DNA of 64,000 bases from an uncultured Ruminococcus sp. (GTDB lineage Bacteria; Bacillota; Clostridia; Oscillospirales; Acutalibacteraceae): contig CACXIV010000005.1 in assembly GCA_902767845.1 (NCBI GenBank), forward strand, positions 1 through 64,000. Reading direction: 5' to 3'. A program made the position numbers and the translations under genes. This document shows, piece by piece, positions 37,846-47,510 of the stretch. Positions within the stretch are counted from its first letter, which is position 1; each line of letters opens with the position of its first letter. The notes beneath the pieces were generated by a model. The model saw only the letters and a list, made by a program, of their open reading frames with translations. It was not told where the DNA came from and searched no databases.

Positions 37846-37881
37846 GCCCCAAACCGCGCGTCAGGTTTGGGGCGTTTTTTT
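37846..37881 (+). terminator. Terminator of the ROK kinase gene
   Basis: GCCCCAAACC-loop-GGTTTGGGGC followed by a G and seven T residues. Confidence 0.92.
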
Positions 37882-37919
37882 CACAATTATAAAAATCCGA
37901 TTATTATTTTAGAATCATA

Positions 37920-37948
37920 TTGAAATTTGTTTATATATAAGGTACAAT
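37920..37948 (+). promoter_or_regulatory. Promoter of the giant dockerin protein gene
   Basis: TTGAAA (37920-37925), 17-bp spacer, TACAAT (37943-37948). The leader of about 95 bases holds two hairpins: GTCTTAC/GTAAGAT and GCCG-C-TGT-TTTCG-ACA-A-CGGC. Confidence 0.7.
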
Positions 37949-38049
37949 AGCAATAGAAAAGTCTTACCACATTGGCAAAAATTAGTAAGATTTTACCTAT
38001 TGCCGCTGTTTTCGACAACGGCGGCGCCAAACACAAAGGAGGAATGATT

Positions 38050-41000
38050 ATGTTAAAAAAGACATTGTCCGTTTTGCTGGCGGTCGTAATGCTCTGCTCA
38101 ATGATACCGCTCGGCGTTACTCAGGCGTTTGCCGCTGAAACGGACTCTTATGTCGCCGGAGGCTCTGAGACCGCGGATGACGGGCTCGGCGACGACGATA
38201 TCGTGTACAGTGAACTCGAGCTCGGTTCTGATACCGAGATACTGTTCACCGAGGAGGGCGAAAGAGAGATAATCCGCGAGCTCAAGCCCGAATCTACAAA
38301 GGCATACGATTTTTATTCTACAGGCGATTATGACACGATCGGCGAGCTGCAGGATTCGGAAAAAAACCTGATCACCAGCAACGACGACGGCGGAGAGAAC
38401 AGTAATTTCAGATTTACCGCCAAGCTGGAGGCCGGTAAGACCTATTACCTGAGGATAACTCTCTACAGTTATACTTTTGACGACAACGGCGAGATCAGAT
38501 TTACGCTGCATACCGACGAGCTTGCCGAAGCGGAATCGCTGACGATCACTTGTAACGACGAGGATATCGAAACCTACGAGGATTACGAGGGCTCCGGCAC
38601 GACGTTCTATTACGTTGTTTCGCCGCAGAACACCTACAGTGAGACCGTAGAGTGGAGCAGCTCCGATGACGATATCGTCGGCGTTGAACCAAACGATTAT
38701 TACAGCAGATGCAATATCAGACTTAAAAGCCCCGGCACCGCTGTTGTTACCGCGACGTATCCGAACGGCGTAGCGGACAGCGTTCAGGTAACGGTTCTCG
38801 AGGCTCAGACAATAACTCCCGGAGAAACAAAAACAGTTAACACAGGCAGCAGCAACAAAGAGGTGCGCTTTAAGTTCACCGCTCCGGAGTCGAGGTACTA
38901 CGCGTTTTACTCCACGGGAGACAACAATACACGCGGAGTGTTATACAGCTCGGACGGTCAGGAGCTTGACGCGAACAGTGGCAACGGAACAGATCCTAAC
39001 TTCCGCATACAGTTCAAATTCACCGAGGGCGAGACCTACTATCTGAGCACTAACCATTACTATTCGGATAACAGCGATCCGTATCCGTTGACTCTCGAGG
39101 CGATCCCGTTCGCGGAAGCTGTCGAGATCACCGGCGGCGAAACCGTCACGGGCTATCCCGGAAACAGTTTCCGTCTGAAGGCTACGCTCCTTCCCGAGGG
39201 CAGCGCCACCGAATATATAAGATGGACGACCTCGGATTCCGATGTAGCGGGCGTTTCAAGCTATTACGGAGACCTTTATTTCAACAGCCCCGGAAAGGCA
39301 ACGATCACCGCGACCTCCGACAGAGGCCTGACCGACACTATCGAAGCGGTCGTAAAGGACTTTGAGCCGATCGCGCTCGATACCCCCGCCGATGTAACGG
39401 CAAAGGGCTTCGACGGAGCCACGGTGTTCAGGTTCGTGCCTGCCGAGACCGCCGTTTATGAATTTACCTCGAGCGGCGCCCAAAACAACACCAGACTTCA
39501 GATCGGCACGATCTCGGACGACGGCTATATGAGCTCCGTTACCGGCACCTACGGCAGCAAAGACTTCTCTATGCGCTACAAGCTCGAGAAGGATAAAGCG
39601 TATTACTTCAAAGCCGGCTTCGACTCAAGCAGCTCCGAGGGCTCTTATCAGTTTACGGTCTCAAAGGTTGCCGCGGCGACCTCGATGGAGATCGCTCAGG
39701 GCGAGTCGATCAGCGGCAAGGTTTGGGATAATATAGATCTCCAAGCCGTGTTCCTTCCCAAGGGCTCGGCGGAAGAATCGGTCACATGGACATCCTCGGA
39801 CAGCGACGTCGCGTATGTCGGATACAACGGCAGGATCGAGCTCAGGAGCGTGGGCGAGGCGACGATCACCGCGGTAAGCGAGAACGGACTTACCGCCGAG
39901 ATCCTTGTAACCGTTACCGACGTTGAAGAGATCACGGCGGGCGAGACCAAATCGGTCGAAATAAACGCGCCCGGCACCTATGCCACATACAGATTCATTC
40001 CCGACGAGACCTGCTACTACTCGTTCTACTCAACGGGGGAATACGACACCTACGGAACCCTTTACGACAGCACCATGTATTCCCTTGAAAATGACGATCA
40101 GAGCGGAGGGGGAGATAACTTCCGGATCCGCTGTATGCTTATCGAGGGCGAGACCTACTATATCAGACCTATGTTCTACTCGAGCTCCGAAACAGGCTCG
40201 TTTGACTTTACCTGCGTTAAGAACCCTCAGGCAAATTTAATGAAGATAACCCAGGGAGAGACCTTTACGGGTCATCCCGGCGAAAATACACGGTTCGGCG
40301 TGACATTTTACCCCGAAAACGCCATGGAAGAGGATGTCGACTGGAGCTCAAGCGATCCCGATACCGTTTCGGTCAGTTACGACGGCAATGTAAGTTATAA
40401 AAAGATCGGTTCCGCGACGATCACCGCGGAAAGCGAGAACGGACTGGAGGCGTCATGCGTAGTTACCGTCAGCGATTTTGAGGAGATAAAGCTTGACGAG
40501 AGCAAGCCGGTAAAGCTTGATTCGACCACAGATCATGTGATGTTCAAGTTCGTTCCGACAGAGACCCGCGAGTATACCTACGAATCGCTCGGCGACGCTT
40601 CGCCGTACGGCAGGATATACGACGAGGATATGAACACCCTGACCTCCGGCTCGTGGAACGGCGACGGCGGCGGCTTCAAGCTGAGGTATACGCTCGAGGC
40701 AGGCGAGACCTACTACATGTACGCGGAGATGTATTACGGCACCAAAGGCGAGTTTGATCTTCTCGTTTCATACACTCCGTTTGCGGATTCCATCAGTATT
40801 TACGGCGACAGCTTCAGCGGTATCGTTGGCGGCACGCTGGTATTTTACGCTGGATTTGAGCCCGAGGACTCATTCGAGGAAGACGTTAGCTGGAGCTCCT
40901 CCGACGAATCCGTAGCTACGGTCAACGACAGCGGCAGAGTCACCCTTTTGTCAAAGGGAACCGCGGATATCACCGCGTCTACCGATAGCGGACTGAGCGA

Positions 41001-44000
41001 TACGGCGACAGTCACCGTCACGGGCTTTGACATGATCGAGCAGGGAGACACAAAGACCGTCGAGATCACCAACCCCAATGAAAGGGTATTTTATAAATTC
41101 AAATGTCAGCAGGACGGTCAGTATGTGATCTACTCTGATAACGAGGGCGAGCGCGCGGGGCTTTACTGCGCGGTATTCGATACGGATATGTCCCGTTTGC
41201 TTTATAAAACGACCGGTTCGAGCAAGCTTGAGATAACCCGTCGCTTCTACGCGGGCAAGAGCTATTTCGTCGAGTGCGGCTACTCAACCGATAACGCGGT
41301 CGGCCAATACGACATTACGCTTATCAAGTGCCCCGAGGCCACGGCGCTTTCGGTCACCCCGGAGGCGGTATCGGGATATCCGAACAACGAAATATACCTG
41401 CAAACAATCTTTTTGCCCAAGTACGCCGAGACTCAGGATGTGACCTTTGAATCATCCGATCCCGAGGTCGCGACGGTTGATGATTACGGAAGCGTAACGC
41501 TTAAAAAGATCGGCACCGCTACGATCACCGCCGTCTCCGAAAAGGGACTCACCGCAACGGTGCCCGTCACCGTAAAGGATTACGATACTATCGCGGTAGG
41601 AGAAACCAAGCCCGCGGAGATCTCCTATAGCGGCGGCTGCGCGATGTACAGATTCACCCCTGCCGAAAGCGGAGCGTACGCGTTCTGGTCAAACTCCGAC
41701 GATGACACCTACGGCACCCTCTTAGACTCGGATATGAATCTGATCAAATCGGACGACAGCAGCGGCAGGTTCAACAACTTCAAGATAGAGGCGCTTTTGA
41801 CAGGAGGTCAGACCTATTACATCAGTGCGAGCAAATGGTCAAGCAGCACGGGAAGCTTTACCGTAAGCGCGGACTCGGTGCCTCTTGCCGAGAGCATGAC
41901 TTTTACTAAGGGCAGCCAAATCAACGCCTATTTAAACAGAGCCGTCCGGCTCGACGTTAAGTTCTCTCCCGATAACTGCTATCAGGAGAATGTAAGCTGG
42001 TCCGTATCGGGAAGCGATACGGCGACTGTCGACGATTACGGCTACGTCACCCTGACCGAAGAAGGCACGGTGACCGTTACCGCGACATCGGAATCAGGGC
42101 TGACCGCTCAGTGCACAGTCACATCAATTGATTATGATACCCTCGCGGTGGGCGAGACAAAGACCGCGCAGTTCGCTTATTCCGGCGCGACCGTGGTGTA
42201 CAGAGTCGTGCCCGAGGAGGACTGCTACGCGCACTTCTATTTAAACCACGACAACAACTACGACGCGTGCTCGATGCTGATGGACGAACAGTTTGACACT
42301 ATCAAATGGAGCGATCCGGGCTCTGCTGAAATAAAAAACAAGCTCCAAAAAGGCAAAACATATTACTATGAGGTCGTATCAGAAAAAAATAAAGCCACTT
42401 CGTTTGATGTATCGCTCGAAGCCATACCGTTCCCGACCGGGCTCGAGATCATAAACCTTCCCGACCGCACCGAGTACGTCGAAGGCTATGCCGACAGCAG
42501 CTATATCGATTACAATGGCATGGTGGTCAGAACCGAATGGTCGGACGGACAGACCGTGGATTGGGAATATGACGATGATGACACAAGCATCCGCGGAGAG
42601 CATGTCCTGACCTCGCGCAGAGGAAAAACGATCACCGTAAGCTGCGCCGATCAGTCAGACTCGTTCGAGATCACTACCGTTCCCAACCCGGTACAGAGCA
42701 TCGAGGTTGTAAACGGCATACAGGCGACCATAACCGAGAACACCCACGGTTACTGGTACAACCAATATAACTCCGAGACCGGCAATTATGATCTCAAAGT
42801 ATATCGTTATTATATTCCCGATACCGACGGCGCAGTAATGCTCGTCAACTTCACCGACGGCACAAGCGAGACTGTCTCGATCAATGACAAGGTCGCGGGA
42901 TACCGCTTCCAGATATACGACGATCAGTATTCGACCCCGTGGACGGTCGGCGAAAACCCGATCACCGTATCTCTGCTCGGAAAGACAGCCACGCTGTACG
43001 CCACTGTGACCGAGAGTCCCGTAAGCGGTCTTGAGATCATCGGCACGCCCGACCCTGTCTTCGAGCACACCAACGGCGCATGGGATACCCGCTACAACCA
43101 AGATACCGGCGAAGAAGAGGACTTTTATTATTACCATTCCTACGGTATGAACGGAATCAAAGTGCGCATACACTACAAGGACGGCACCTACCGCGACGCC
43201 GAGATCGGCGATTATGTGGACGGAGCCTGGATTTCCACCGTTACAAGCCAGTACGATAAGCCCTTCACCCTTGGCAGCGACAACGAGGTTACAGTAACTT
43301 ATATGGGCGCTCAGACCACCGCTTACGCAACCATCGCAGAGAACCCGGTGAGCAGCATCGAGGTGCTCAACGGCTTTACACTGACGGTGATCGAGGACGT
43401 CGACGGCTATATTAATACAGATGAAGACGGAAACGAATACTTTACCTACCGCTACTCCGACGTAAGGAATGCCGATATCCTGATCAATTACAAGGACGGC
43501 AGCCAAAAAATCGCTCATCCGTATGATTTGGTAGACGGCGATCAGTATATCGGGGTATACTCCGATCAGGACAGACATCGCTGGACTGTCGGCGGAAACA
43601 ATAAGGTCACTATCAGTTACCTTGACTGCGAGGCAACGATCACGGCTCAGGTGGTTCCCAATCCGATAGAGAGCCTGACGGTCGTAAAGCCGTCGTCTAA
43701 GGTATTTATAGAAAATTCCGACGGCTACTACGACGAGTATAATGACGAGGAGTTTTATTACTACTATGTCTACGGCTTAGAGGACGCGGTCATCGGCATC
43801 AACCGTACCGACGGCACGACCCAAACAGCTAATTTAAATGATTTTGTAGACGGCTACAGGATCTCTTACGAGAACGATCAGTACAGAAATCACTGGACGG
43901 TCGGCGGCAACAACAGCATCACGGTAACTTATATGGGCAAATCGGTAGAAATGCCTGTGACCCTTACCGGAACCCCGCTTTCGGGTCTTGTGATCAACAG

Positions 44001-45078
44001 CGTTCCCACAAGAACATACATTTTCGGCGATCCGATCTACGGCACGGGAGACAACTTCGTTCCGAGCGATATAACCGGACTGAGCTTTACGGCGAAGTTC
44101 AAGAACGGCACGACAAAGACATATTCCTATACGGACGCCGACGAAAACGACAGATTCGGCGGATACGGATACACGATAACGAACAGCGGCAAGCAGAAGG
44201 TCGGCAACAACCTCGTTACATTCGGCTTTATGGGCGCGGAGGCGACATATACCGTTCCCGTAGCGGAAAACACGACGGCGTCGCTTGAGGTGGTCGCGCT
44301 TCCGACCAATTGCGAATACTCTGATTACTACGATCCCGACTGGCGCGGAATGAAGGTCAAGCTGACAAAGACCAACAACAGCACAGTGACCGCAACGGTC
44401 AGCGACAGCAACATAATTTACGGCTTCGATAATCGTTTTGGACCGTATATCGGTTTTGATCTCGACGGAAATGAAGCGAGGATAATCCGGGGATACGAAG
44501 AAGACCAAAGAGTCTTCTATGTGGAATATCTCGGAAAGAGGGCTAAGATCAACGGAATGACCCGCCGCGAGGACAAGGAGGTCGCCGGTGTTTCGGTCGA
44601 AAACTTCTCGCCCTCAGCGCAGAATATGATCGTTAATATCACGAACGAGGACGGCAGCACGGAACAGCTTATCCTTGACAACATAGTCTTTAACCAAAGG
44701 ACATGGTCGCCTGAATTTACATACGCCATGGCGCTTACGCCAAAGGGCTTGCTCCCGTTCTACATTTTCAATCATGAGGTAAATCCGAACAACCCGTACC
44801 TGCTTGAGATTTTCCGTATCGAAGTAAAGAAAGACGCCGATCCGACTCCCGACAATCCTTATAAGATAGTCGGCGACGCCAACGGCGACGGAACAGTAGA
44901 CATCCTCGACGCGGCTGTCATTCAAAAGTACTCGGCAGGCAAAGCTACGCTCACGCCTCAGCAGCTCAAGGCGGCCGACGTAAACAACGACAACACGGTC
45001 GATATCCTTGACGCGACTCAGGTACAGAAGTTCGCCGCGGGCAAGATCACCGGATTCAAAAGAAAGACCACGAATTGA
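38050..45078 (+). CDS. Giant secreted modular protein with PPC-like, Big2-like and Big3-like repeats and C-terminal dockerin
   Basis: A 2342-residue secreted protein. The signal peptide MLKKTLSVLLAVVMLCSMIP...AFA ends near residue 31. The first part (about 38.2-42.4 kb) alternates about eight beta-rich PPC-like modules (pattern YYxFYSTGxxDTxGxLYDS, then GETYYIxxxxYSS) with seven Big2-like modules (pattern VxWSSSDxDVAxV, then GxATITAxSExGLTA). The second part (42.4-44.6 kb) has seven or eight further Ig-like modules opening with VSGLEIIxxP and closing with VTYMGxxxTxxATV, close to Big3. A dockerin ends the protein (about 44.87-45.06 kb): DANGDGTVDILD and DVNNDNTVDILD are its two calcium loops. 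No LPxTG or S-layer motif, so attachment would be through a cohesin partner, none of which lies here. ATG at 38050 has AGGAGG 7 bases upstream; an ATG two codons earlier is too close. Catalytic domain: none seen. Confidence 0.88.
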   Translation: MLKKTLSVLLAVVMLCSMIPLGVTQAFAAETDSYVAGGSETADDGLGDDDIVYSELELGSDTEILFTEEGEREIIRELKPESTKAYDFYSTGDYDTIGELQDSEKNLITSNDDGGENSNFRFTAKLEAGKTYYLRITLYSYTFDDNGEIRFTLHTDELAEAESLTITCNDEDIETYEDYEGSGTTFYYVVSPQNTYSETVEWSSSDDDIVGVEPNDYYSRCNIRLKSPGTAVVTATYPNGVADSVQVTVLEAQTITPGETKTVNTGSSNKEVRFKFTAPESRYYAFYSTGDNNTRGVLYSSDGQELDANSGNGTDPNFRIQFKFTEGETYYLSTNHYYSDNSDPYPLTLEAIPFAEAVEITGGETVTGYPGNSFRLKATLLPEGSATEYIRWTTSDSDVAGVSSYYGDLYFNSPGKATITATSDRGLTDTIEAVVKDFEPIALDTPADVTAKGFDGATVFRFVPAETAVYEFTSSGAQNNTRLQIGTISDDGYMSSVTGTYGSKDFSMRYKLEKDKAYYFKAGFDSSSSEGSYQFTVSKVAAATSMEIAQGESISGKVWDNIDLQAVFLPKGSAEESVTWTSSDSDVAYVGYNGRIELRSVGEATITAVSENGLTAEILVTVTDVEEITAGETKSVEINAPGTYATYRFIPDETCYYSFYSTGEYDTYGTLYDSTMYSLENDDQSGGGDNFRIRCMLIEGETYYIRPMFYSSSETGSFDFTCVKNPQANLMKITQGETFTGHPGENTRFGVTFYPENAMEEDVDWSSSDPDTVSVSYDGNVSYKKIGSATITAESENGLEASCVVTVSDFEEIKLDESKPVKLDSTTDHVMFKFVPTETREYTYESLGDASPYGRIYDEDMNTLTSGSWNGDGGGFKLRYTLEAGETYYMYAEMYYGTKGEFDLLVSYTPFADSISIYGDSFSGIVGGTLVFYAGFEPEDSFEEDVSWSSSDESVATVNDSGRVTLLSKGTADITASTDSGLSDTATVTVTGFDMIEQGDTKTVEITNPNERVFYKFKCQQDGQYVIYSDNEGERAGLYCAVFDTDMSRLLYKTTGSSKLEITRRFYAGKSYFVECGYSTDNAVGQYDITLIKCPEATALSVTPEAVSGYPNNEIYLQTIFLPKYAETQDVTFESSDPEVATVDDYGSVTLKKIGTATITAVSEKGLTATVPVTVKDYDTIAVGETKPAEISYSGGCAMYRFTPAESGAYAFWSNSDDDTYGTLLDSDMNLIKSDDSSGRFNNFKIEALLTGGQTYYISASKWSSSTGSFTVSADSVPLAESMTFTKGSQINAYLNRAVRLDVKFSPDNCYQENVSWSVSGSDTATVDDYGYVTLTEEGTVTVTATSESGLTAQCTVTSIDYDTLAVGETKTAQFAYSGATVVYRVVPEEDCYAHFYLNHDNNYDACSMLMDEQFDTIKWSDPGSAEIKNKLQKGKTYYYEVVSEKNKATSFDVSLEAIPFPTGLEIINLPDRTEYVEGYADSSYIDYNGMVVRTEWSDGQTVDWEYDDDDTSIRGEHVLTSRRGKTITVSCADQSDSFEITTVPNPVQSIEVVNGIQATITENTHGYWYNQYNSETGNYDLKVYRYYIPDTDGAVMLVNFTDGTSETVSINDKVAGYRFQIYDDQYSTPWTVGENPITVSLLGKTATLYATVTESPVSGLEIIGTPDPVFEHTNGAWDTRYNQDTGEEEDFYYYHSYGMNGIKVRIHYKDGTYRDAEIGDYVDGAWISTVTSQYDKPFTLGSDNEVTVTYMGAQTTAYATIAENPVSSIEVLNGFTLTVIEDVDGYINTDEDGNEYFTYRYSDVRNADILINYKDGSQKIAHPYDLVDGDQYIGVYSDQDRHRWTVGGNNKVTISYLDCEATITAQVVPNPIESLTVVKPSSKVFIENSDGYYDEYNDEEFYYYYVYGLEDAVIGINRTDGTTQTANLNDFVDGYRISYENDQYRNHWTVGGNNSITVTYMGKSVEMPVTLTGTPLSGLVINSVPTRTYIFGDPIYGTGDNFVPSDITGLSFTAKFKNGTTKTYSYTDADENDRFGGYGYTITNSGKQKVGNNLVTFGFMGAEATYTVPVAENTTASLEVVALPTNCEYSDYYDPDWRGMKVKLTKTNNSTVTATVSDSNIIYGFDNRFGPYIGFDLDGNEARIIRGYEEDQRVFYVEYLGKRAKINGMTRREDKEVAGVSVENFSPSAQNMIVNITNEDGSTEQLILDNIVFNQRTWSPEFTYAMALTPKGLLPFYIFNHEVNPNNPYLLEIFRIEVKKDADPTPDNPYKIVGDANGDGTVDILDAAVIQKYSAGKATLTPQQLKAADVNNDNTVDILDATQVQKFAAGKITGFKRKTTN

Positions 45079-45112
45079 TAACCTAAGGCAGAAAAAGCCT
45101 GAACTAAACTGA

Positions 45113-45157
45113 AAACGGCTGACTCAAAGCTCACACGGAGCAGAGAGTCAGCCGTTT
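45113..45157. terminator. Bidirectional terminator after the giant gene
   Basis: AAACGGCTGACTC...GAGTCAGCCGTTT with a 19-base loop; A/T-rich flanks on both sides. Serves the plus-strand giant gene and the minus-strand membrane-protein operon. Confidence 0.75.
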
Positions 45158-45180
45158 ATAATATTTAAAAAGTTTCGGTT

Positions 45181-45723
45181 TTAGGCGACATACACCACGG
45201 CGGTCCTTTTGAACGCCGAGATTATCCTGATGACCGCCGAATTGACAAGGCTTACGCAGTAGCCGTAAACCAATATCTCGGTTTTGCCGAGAATGATCCC
45301 GACAACGAGCATGGCGATCGCGAAAAGCACGATTATTATTCCCGCGATCAGCTTCGGGCGCCATTGACGCGAGCCGTTTTTCTTTGCCTCGAACGCCCTC
45401 AGCACGTCCACAAATCCCTTGAACACAAAGACAAACAGCAGATATACCATGATAATAAAGCTGTCCGCCCGGATCATCGAGAGCAAAAACAAGCTCAAAT
45501 CGAGCGTGATTATGGCGCGGTACAGGATTTTTTTGCCGCCGACCATGTGCCGTGCCATTCTAAAGTAAAACCACATGGTCTTAAAGCCGTAAGCGAACAG
45601 CGAAAGGCTCAAAATGACGGCGATAAGCGGAAGGCTCTCCTTTGGGGCGAGCAGCATTACCGCGGCGAGCAGAAGCGTCAGTATTCCGAGCACGACGTTT
45701 TGGATCCTTTTTATATGACTCAT
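45181..45723 (-). CDS. DUF308/HdeD-like membrane protein
   Basis: A 180-residue protein with about six hydrophobic segments in three pairs and the layout of HdeD-like DUF308 proteins: short N terminus, first helix NVVLGILTLLLAAVMLLAP, second LPLIAVILSLSLFAYGF, and a mid-protein loop. Family function is unclear (acid stress protection in E. coli HdeD). It is the last gene of an operon; its ATG overlaps the stop of the DUF6765-like gene by four bases (ATGA). Confidence 0.7.
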   Translation of the reverse strand: MSHIKRIQNVVLGILTLLLAAVMLLAPKESLPLIAVILSLSLFAYGFKTMWFYFRMARHMVGGKKILYRAIITLDLSLFLLSMIRADSFIIMVYLLFVFVFKGFVDVLRAFEAKKNGSRQWRPKLIAGIIIVLFAIAMLVVGIILGKTEILVYGYCVSLVNSAVIRIISAFKRTAVVYVA

Positions 45724-46868
45724 GGCCGCAGCTCCTTTACAAGTTTCTTAAAATCCCTGATACCGCGGAACCCGCGCTTGCCGTAATCTACCGAATAGCC
45801 GGCGAGCTTGTTTCCGCTGTTGTATATCCTGTTCGTCACCATGCTCTTTTGCGCGAGCGAGGCGATTATGAACCTGCCCAAAAATGTGTCGTCCTTTTCG
45901 TCCTTGCCGGCGCTCAGGTATTCCTCCTGATATTTTTCCGCGTCAAAGTCCTCGATCGTCGTTCCCGACAGCCGCTCGCCGAGAGCCTTCCAGTCCGCTG
46001 AGGCGTCGAGCTGACGCTTGCTTAATACGGCGCGGATATCGTCCCCGATATCGGCGACCGCGTCAAAGTCAAAGCGATCCGTCTCAAAACGGTCGTACTC
46101 TCCGCGCAGGTATTTCAGGGCGTATATCATCTGGCAAAACGCGTGGAAAAAGTCGGATTGGTTGTCCTTGACGATCTCCTCGTAGCCGCCCCACGCCGGA
46201 AGGTATCTGTATTTGATAAAGCTGTAGTCGGGCAGGTGTCCGGCTCTGCCGTGACCTAAATTCATTATCGAGTTTTCGGCGGAAGAGGAAAGGCTGCTCG
46301 TGTACACGCTTCGGTCAAGATCGTCCGGCTGCGACGCGCTGTGGCGGAAAGTCATCTTCCGCTCGCTGCCGTCGGGCAGGATCTCATAAAACCGGTTGTA
46401 CGGGTTGTTGATAACAAGCGACGGAGTTCCGGCAAAGTAGCTGTGCGCCCATGTGTCGCAGAGCACGTGCATGGCTATTCCGGCAGCCTGAACGCCTCTG
46501 CCCTTGGCAAGCTCCACGGTGGAAACGAGCAGCTCGCCGTTGGTGCCGCAGATAAGCCTGTATTTGTTTTTGTATTTCTTTGAACACCGCCGCTTTGGTT
46601 CGGCGTTCAGATCCTTGGGCAAAAAATGGAACGACGCCCATATCCTCGTGATGTCCTGCAAGCCCAAAACATCCGTCCGCGCGTCCATAAGCTCAAGGTT
46701 GAGCTGTGTCGTGGCGGCGGAGAGCGGAGCCTTTATTTTGGAGAGGAGCGTTTTGCTGCAAACGTCCGTAAAGCAGTTGCTGTAGGAAATATCAAGCGCT
46801 TCCGCGTGCGTGTATCCCGCGAGTATCGCGGCGCAGTAGGCGGCGTAATAGTGAAAATCAGAGTTCAT
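45720..46868 (-). CDS. DUF6765-like protein, possible zinc-dependent hydrolase fold
   Basis: A 382-residue, probably cytoplasmic protein (no signal peptide). It opens with DFHYYAAYCAAILAGYTHAEAL and has FTDVCSKTLL, then HVLCDTWAHSYFAGTPS, and a late CRNR-free helical part. The spacing of His and Asp residues, especially H-x3-D-x3-H in HVLCDTWAH, recalls zinc-dependent phospholipase C and P1 nuclease folds. I recognise the overall pattern as DUF6765, whose function is unknown; the metal-hydrolase idea is an inference from motif shape. It lies between two membrane-protein genes with overlapping ends, so the three probably work together at the membrane. Confidence 0.65.
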   Translation of the reverse strand: MNSDFHYYAAYCAAILAGYTHAEALDISYSNCFTDVCSKTLLSKIKAPLSAATTQLNLELMDARTDVLGLQDITRIWASFHFLPKDLNAEPKRRCSKKYKNKYRLICGTNGELLVSTVELAKGRGVQAAGIAMHVLCDTWAHSYFAGTPSLVINNPYNRFYEILPDGSERKMTFRHSASQPDDLDRSVYTSSLSSSAENSIMNLGHGRAGHLPDYSFIKYRYLPAWGGYEEIVKDNQSDFFHAFCQMIYALKYLRGEYDRFETDRFDFDAVADIGDDIRAVLSKRQLDASADWKALGERLSGTTIEDFDAEKYQEEYLSAGKDEKDDTFLGRFIIASLAQKSMVTNRIYNSGNKLAGYSVDYGKRGFRGIRDFKKLVKELRP

Positions 46869-47337
46869 CGGCAGCCTCCTTTTCGGCGAGCCTGCGAAGC
46901 CTGCGCAGACGGATGGCGTTAACCGCCATTTCGGTCATAATGACGGCTGCCGTCGCGTCGATAATGACCGAAACGGCGATCGTCAGCTTGCCGGTTTCGC
47001 TCGCGAACAGCAAATAGATCTCAAGAAGTATTATAAGGCTTCGGCAGATAAGGATCAGCACGGTCACGACGAGGTAAAGCGGAGTTTTTTTCTTTCCCTT
47101 GCCCTCGGCGCGCGCGGACAGTCCGGCGTAGCAGTTCAGCGGCACATCGACCGCTATGAACACGTACGCGATCACCACGGCGACGATCTTCATATTTTGG
47201 TTCATTTCGCTGTCAAAATTCATTCCGAGGAATAAATCCGACAGTATCAGCTTTACGCATGTCCATATCGCGAAAGCCAACACGCCGGTACCCATCGTTA
47301 TCAGGCCGATCTCAAGCTTGTTTTTCTCAGCGTTCAT
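46858..47337 (-). CDS. Four-helix membrane protein of unknown function
   Basis: A 159-residue protein with four hydrophobic segments (about 12-34, 48-70, 83-105, 113-133), a charged cytoplasmic loop ARAEGKGKKK, and a basic tail RLRRLRRLAEKE. No family recognised. First gene of a three-gene operon; its end overlaps the next gene by 11 bases. GGGGAG precedes the ATG. Confidence 0.7.
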   Translation of the reverse strand: MNAEKNKLEIGLITMGTGVLAFAIWTCVKLILSDLFLGMNFDSEMNQNMKIVAVVIAYVFIAVDVPLNCYAGLSARAEGKGKKKTPLYLVVTVLILICRSLIILLEIYLLFASETGKLTIAVSVIIDATAAVIMTEMAVNAIRLRRLRRLAEKEAADEL

Positions 47338-47398
47338 TTTTGCTCCCCGTGCCGCCGGAAACCGAGCCCGACGGCAGCTAACTTTATTTTATAGATTT

Positions 47399-47428
47399 AT
47401 TATATCAAACGACGTCGGCTCATGTCAA
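47399..47428 (-). promoter_or_regulatory. Promoter of the 45181-47337 operon
   Basis: Minus strand TTGACA (47423-47428), 18-bp spacer, TATAAT (47399-47404). Confidence 0.85.
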
Positions 47429-47455
47429 CGCCGTATTGACGAAGCGCGCGGATTT

Positions 47456-47487
47456 TTAAAAAACGCCCTGCCCTTCGCGGGGCAGGG
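47456..47487 (-). terminator. Terminator of the GLUG lipoprotein gene
   Basis: Minus strand CCCTGCCC-loop-GGGCAGGG followed by C, G and six T residues. Confidence 0.88.
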
Positions 47488-47510
47488 TCGTATGATTTGT
47501 TAGAGCCGGT

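Noticed and set aside
42655..43578. A 307-codon open frame antisense to the giant gene
   Set aside because: The giant gene is continuous with repeats and a dockerin in frame; the antisense frame has no supporting signals.
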